From positions 1-8,045 of the forward strand of contig CALMEC010000319.1 of NCBI GenBank assembly GCA_937862675.1: a DNA stretch of 8,045 nt. The letters run 5' to 3'. The position numbers and the translations under genes were made by a program. Under the pieces are notes generated by a model. The model saw only the letters and a program-made list of their open reading frames with translations, searched no databases and had not been told where the DNA came from. The stretch comes from an uncultured Actinomycetes bacterium (GTDB lineage: Bacteria > Actinomycetota > Thermoleophilia > Miltoncostaeales > Miltoncostaeaceae). This document shows, piece by piece, positions 4,712-8,045 of this stretch; position 1 is the stretch's first letter; each line of letters starts with the position of its first letter.

Positions 4712-5959
4712 ATGACCACTCATCTGCCACAAACGAACAGCCCTGACGACGGTGATGTCGTGCGTCGAAATGCCGTCGTGTGCGCCATGGGGAAGGCGCC
4801 GGCCCTCATACGTTTTGCCCTGCGGTATTCATCGTCGCTCTCGGATGCGGAGGACGCGTACCAGCGCGCTATGGAGATCGCACTTACCAAGGGGCCGCAC
4901 GTCCCGGAGCGGGAGTTCCTGTCGTGGCTTCACGTGGTCATCAAACGTGAGGCGCTCGCCATCCGCGAGGCGAACCGGCGTGAAGAGCCGCGAGGGGACG
5001 ACGAGATCATCGCGCTGGCTGGGGCCGCCGCGCCACGCGGAGCCGGTGACCCGCACACGGTGTACGCGTGGCGTGAGCGTTACCGGACGATCCAAGATGC
5101 GCTGTCGGGGCTCACGACCTCACAGCGGGCCTGTCTGATGCTTCGGAGCGCCGGCGCCACCCGGAACGAGATCGAGGAGATCACCGGGTTCTCCACACGG
5201 AAGGTGGAGCGGTCCATCATCGAGGGCCGGCGTCGGCTTCGTGAGTTCGAGGTCCGCATCGATTCCGGTGCGCAATGCGGGTCGATGGCCGAGCTGATGG
5301 TCCGGGTGCTCGATGCCGATGCGACGGCGGCCGAACGGCGGCGGCTCTCGTTGCACGTGCGTCATTGCGGCGCGTGCCGGGCGGAGTTCCGAGGTCGACG
5401 TGATCAGACCCGTCTGCTCTCGTCCCTCGTCCCCGGTGTTCTTGTGATCTCCTCCACTCCAGTGGCGGTCTCCTCGGATCCGTCGGCGGCGCTCAACTGG
5501 TGGGACCGCATCGTCCAGGGAACGAACTTTCGTGCGGGGCAGGCCACACAGATGTGGCTCGATCTGCCCGGTGTCCTTGCGACCAAGCTGGGCGCCGGTG
5601 CGGTTGCGGTCGTGGTGGCCGGGGCGATCGGGACCCCCATGGTCGTCCAGGCGGTTCGTCCGCAGCCCGGCGCGCCTCGCGTCGTGCCGGTCGCCGCCGG
5701 TGCTCATCCCGCTGGCACGTCCACTTCCGTCGCGGCACCGCGGACGACGGCCGCAACGTCCCGGACGGTGCCGACTTCGACGGCCAAGGCCATGAGAAAG
5801 ACGGCCGTGGCTCCTGCGACGAGGAAGGCATCCGTGCCGAGCAGGAAGTCGACACCGGTGGCATCACCATCCGTCTCGGCGACCTCGGCCGTCGCGTCAC
5901 GGGCCCGGCGATCATCGGCCGGTGCCCGTGGATCGGCCGAGATGGAGTTCAGCCCGTGA
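4712..5959 (+). CDS. Membrane-tethered sigma factor fused to its own zinc-finger anti-sigma domain
   Basis: A 415-residue protein from ATG 4712. Residues about 30-95 form sigma region 2 (ALRYSSSLSDAEDAYQRAM, then FLSWLHVVIKREALA). Residues about 122-178 form region 4, with LTTSQRACLMLRSAGATRNE as the helix-turn-helix entry and GFSTRKVERSIIEGRRRL as the recognition helix. A zinc-binding anti-sigma motif follows in the pattern C189-x25-H215-x3-C219-x2-C222. A single membrane helix lies at about 292-315. The last 95 residues are Thr/Ser/Pro/Ala/Arg-rich and probably outside the membrane. The known logic of such parts is that the anti-sigma domain holds the sigma domain at the membrane until an envelope signal, often proteolysis, frees it. 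No Shine-Dalgarno precedes 4712, so initiation may be leaderless or nearly so. A GTG at 4577 has a good ribosome site but would add 45 non-sigma-like residues. It is adjacent to, and possibly controls, the surface-protein gene downstream. Confidence 0.88.
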   Translation: MTTHLPQTNSPDDGDVVRRNAVVCAMGKAPALIRFALRYSSSLSDAEDAYQRAMEIALTKGPHVPEREFLSWLHVVIKREALAIREANRREEPRGDDEIIALAGAAAPRGAGDPHTVYAWRERYRTIQDALSGLTTSQRACLMLRSAGATRNEIEEITGFSTRKVERSIIEGRRRLREFEVRIDSGAQCGSMAELMVRVLDADATAAERRRLSLHVRHCGACRAEFRGRRDQTRLLSSLVPGVLVISSTPVAVSSDPSAALNWWDRIVQGTNFRAGQATQMWLDLPGVLATKLGAGAVAVVVAGAIGTPMVVQAVRPQPGAPRVVPVAAGAHPAGTSTSVAAPRTTAATSRTVPTSTAKAMRKTAVAPATRKASVPSRKSTPVASPSVSATSAVASRARRSSAGARGSAEMEFSP

Positions 5960-5968
5960 TCGGTTCAG

Positions 5969-5988
5969 GTGCGGAGCGCTCTCCGTGC
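5969..5988 (+). terminator. Hairpin ten bases after the sigma stop codon
   Basis: CGGAG-CGCT-CTCCG (5972-5985) pairs perfectly, and three outer pairs, two of them G-U wobbles, extend the stem to eight base pairs. No T run follows, so it may be a weak terminator or an mRNA end stabiliser in the 139-base gap before the surface-protein gene. Nothing else is evident in that gap except a short CCCGG/CCGGG dyad near 6046-6057 and the next ribosome site. Confidence 0.3.
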
Positions 5989-6088
5989 ATCGCCTCCTGC
6001 CGACGACTCGCGACGCGAATGCGCTGTGAGCGTGCTGGCGCATGTCCCGGAACCGGGCGGGGCGGTTCGTGCGATCGCCACACGTCAG

Positions 6089-6095
6089 AGGAGGA
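6089..6095 (+). promoter_or_regulatory. Strong ribosome binding site of the surface-protein gene
   Basis: AGGAGGA ends three bases before the GTG at 6099. It decides in favour of this GTG, which is also followed directly by a signal peptide. Confidence 0.85.
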
Positions 6096-6098
6096 TTC

Positions 6099-8045
6099 GT
6101 GAGCAGTCCGCTCCATGGTGGGTTCATCGGTCGGCTTGTGCTGGGCAGTGCTGTCGTGTCATCGATCGCAGTGGTGTTCGCCGGTTCTGCGACGGCGGGT
6201 CCACAGGTGACGCTCGGGGCACAGCAGTGGGACGGCCTCAACAGTGCTGCAGGGCCGTTCTCCTACTACAACGGGAACACGAACCAGTTGCGCGTGCCGA
6301 ACGGGGTCACGCTCACAACCGGCGATCACATACAGACGAGATGGTGCACGCCGCATGCCGGGACACGGATCACTGCGGCCACCGTCCGGCGTGTCCGCTT
6401 CAACGGATTGGCGGCGATGAACATGCGCCTGCAGGACAGCGCCGGCACCGACCTCTTCACGCGTGACGTCGGCGGCATGAGTGACGACGGTGTGTACGAC
6501 GACGGGGCGGCCTTCCAGGCCCCGGGACCCTGTGTCTACGGCGGTGTCTATCAGCGCGCCACGCAGGCGATGGCGCATGGTGACCTCCTGATCCACAACG
6601 AACTGGTCAGCGTCCAGCTCGAGGACCTTCAGGGGCCGGCGGTGTCGGGGGCGACCGCTCCCACGTGGGTCACGGGGGACACCGCGTCGATTGAGTGGGA
6701 CTCGTCCGACAACACGTTGTTCCGCGGCTCGACCGGTGCGCGTGTGGAGGGTGGCGGCACCATCGACGCCGGTGATCAGGCGAACGGCCACCATCGCCTG
6801 GCGGTGCCCGTCGGTGCGCTGCCCGACGGGACCGGCAGACGGATCTGTGCGTATCGAGCGGCTCCTGGCTGGGCCACGGCGGAACAGTGCACCGCGTTCA
6901 ACCTCGATCGCAACCCTCCCACCGTGCCGACCATCACTCTGACTCCGGATGCGGGTGGTGGATGGACGAATCACGACGTCCACGTGGTGATCGGGGGCTC
7001 GTCCGATACAGGATCGGGTGTCGCCGGCTACGAACGCAGCGAGAACGGCGGCGCATGGGTGCCGTCACCTGCGACGTTCTCCGTCACTGCGGATGCCGAG
7101 ATCACCTACCGGGTCCGTGCGGTGGACGGCGTCGGTCGCGTGAGCGCGGAATCGCCGGCGAAGACCGTTCGTGTCGACAAGACGCCTCCGGTTGCGAAGA
7201 TCGAAGTTGAACAGACTGGTGCACCTGGCGTGGTCAGAGTTTCTAAGGCCACGACTCGTGATGCCCTCTCAGGCCTCAAGCGATTCGAGGTGCGGCTGCA
7301 CAACGCCCAGGGCACGGTGGTCGCTGACGACGATGCTGAACTATCGAACGTCGGAGCTCCGGGTACTCCTGCGTATCGGGCGGGCAAAGCGAAACTTGTG
7401 CTCGTCGTCTACGACGCCGCCGGCAACACTGCGACGGCTGCCACCCGGGAATTGGACTTTGGTTCGCCGTCGGGAGGCGACGCGGGCAACCGGACCTCGC
7501 CCGGAGTCGTCGTTGTAGACGGCGGAGCACAGCGGATCTTTCACACGACCGACCTCCGTATCCCGAAACAGCGTGGCGTTCGGCAGGTGGACGAGAGGGT
7601 CGTCCCGGTGGTCCGTCGTGACTACAACGGCCAGGTGGTACTCACGGGAACGCTCCGCCATCCGGACGGAACCCCGATGCCTGTCGAGGGCCTCGAACTC
7701 CGTGACAGCGTGGGCCGATATGTGCAGGGTCGGCGCACCGACGGTGCGGGACGATTCCGGTTCGCCGTGAAAGCCGGTATTGGCAACCGGTGGACGGTGA
7801 ACCTCGTCGGTCAGCCGGGCGCGAGGCAGGCGGTGGCGTGGTTCGAGGTGAAACCGCGCGTCAACGTCCGAATGAGGATGGTCAGTCTGAGGGGTCGGAA
7901 CCACCTCGTGGTGACGGGCAGGTTGGTTCCCGCCGTCGGCTCGTACGGGAAGGGAATCCAGCTCCAGTGGGCGGACGAGGCGGGAGCCTGGCGTCCCCCC
8001 GGCAACGCCCGGATTGGGGAGGGCGGGGCGATCCCGCTGGGGGAC
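6099..8045 (+). CDS. Secreted multi-domain surface protein with Ig-like/OmpL47-type modules, 3' end missing
   Basis: The frame is open from GTG 6099 to the last base (649 codons), so the gene continues past the window. Residues 1-33 are a Sec signal peptide (GRLVLGSAVVSSIAVVFAG core, cleavage near ATA-GP). Residues about 35-270 form an unassigned Gly/Asp-rich domain with four Cys (83, 145, 250, 264), which could make two disulfides. Residues about 273-362 are an Ig-like module of the OmpL47/bacterial surface type (WTNHDVHVVIGGSSDTGSGV, then YRVRAVDGVG, ending in VDKTPP). A second such module (363-455) ends in VVYDAAGNTA. After a linker, a carboxypeptidase-regulatory-like beta module lies at about 505-585 (LTGTLRHPDG, RTDGAGRFRFAV), and the start of another at about 586-649. 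It is probably displayed or secreted, with a binding or structural role; no catalytic motif is seen. Codons at roughly 7195-7480 use A/T third bases more than the rest. Being just downstream of the sigma gene, it may belong to its regulon. Confidence 0.85.
   Translation, partial: MSSPLHGGFIGRLVLGSAVVSSIAVVFAGSATAGPQVTLGAQQWDGLNSAAGPFSYYNGNTNQLRVPNGVTLTTGDHIQTRWCTPHAGTRITAATVRRVRFNGLAAMNMRLQDSAGTDLFTRDVGGMSDDGVYDDGAAFQAPGPCVYGGVYQRATQAMAHGDLLIHNELVSVQLEDLQGPAVSGATAPTWVTGDTASIEWDSSDNTLFRGSTGARVEGGGTIDAGDQANGHHRLAVPVGALPDGTGRRICAYRAAPGWATAEQCTAFNLDRNPPTVPTITLTPDAGGGWTNHDVHVVIGGSSDTGSGVAGYERSENGGAWVPSPATFSVTADAEITYRVRAVDGVGRVSAESPAKTVRVDKTPPVAKIEVEQTGAPGVVRVSKATTRDALSGLKRFEVRLHNAQGTVVADDDAELSNVGAPGTPAYRAGKAKLVLVVYDAAGNTATAATRELDFGSPSGGDAGNRTSPGVVVVDGGAQRIFHTTDLRIPKQRGVRQVDERVVPVVRRDYNGQVVLTGTLRHPDGTPMPVEGLELRDSVGRYVQGRRTDGAGRFRFAVKAGIGNRWTVNLVGQPGARQAVAWFEVKPRVNVRMRMVSLRGRNHLVVTGRLVPAVGSYGKGIQLQWADEAGAWRPPGNARIGEGGAIPLGD

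Noticed and set aside
5120..5707. Minus-strand 195-codon frame opposite the sigma gene
   Set aside because: It is antisense to recognised sigma and zinc-finger motifs and has no motif of its own.
6159..6983. Minus-strand 274-codon frame opposite the surface-protein gene
   Set aside because: The plus frame has a signal peptide, strong ribosome site and domain pattern; the minus frame has none of these.

Overview
The window is GC-rich DNA that reads like an actinobacterial chromosome. The best guess from protein style is the class Thermoleophilia (order Solirubrobacterales, for example Patulibacter or Solirubrobacter relatives). Three things point there. The sigma factor carries a zinc-finger anti-sigma domain, a membrane segment and a Ser/Thr/Pro/Ala tail in one chain. 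The large secreted protein is made of Ig-like modules. The short beta-rich modules with Arg-rich, Gly-Arg-Phe type turns at the ends of secreted proteins are also typical. This placement is inference from remembered family style, not from a search.

Layout. Positions 1-4502 hold a leftward (minus-strand) block. Read in the direction of transcription it contains: a YbgC/4-hydroxybenzoyl-CoA thioesterase-like hotdog protein (4502-4089); a 290-base gap; a small protein that looks like a dual-specificity phosphatase without its catalytic residues (3798-3310); a secreted clan GH-A glycoside hydrolase (3241-1841); a polyprenyl-phosphate sugar-1-phosphate transferase (1841-372); and the start of another gene that runs off the left edge (372-1). 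The last three genes are joined by two TGATG stop/start overlaps, so they are very probably one translationally coupled operon for an exported polysaccharide. The transferase would load the first sugar on the lipid carrier, and the hydrolase would trim or release the polymer outside the membrane.

Positions 4503-4711 are a divergent intergenic region whose right half is strikingly AT-rich. To its right, on the plus strand, come the sigma/anti-sigma fusion (4712-5959) and, after a 139-base gap, a secreted multi-domain surface protein (6099 to the right edge, incomplete). An autoregulated membrane-tethered sigma factor next to a surface protein and divergent from envelope polysaccharide genes suggests an envelope-sensing regulatory unit, but no sequence evidence here proves which promoters it uses.

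The most interesting points are the apparent pseudophosphatase inside the polysaccharide locus, the one-polypeptide sigma/anti-sigma protein, a pair of mutually exclusive hairpins just before the glycoside hydrolase start codon, and a left edge where coding signals on the two strands conflict beside a 14-base direct repeat. No tRNA, rRNA, CRISPR array or transposase was seen.
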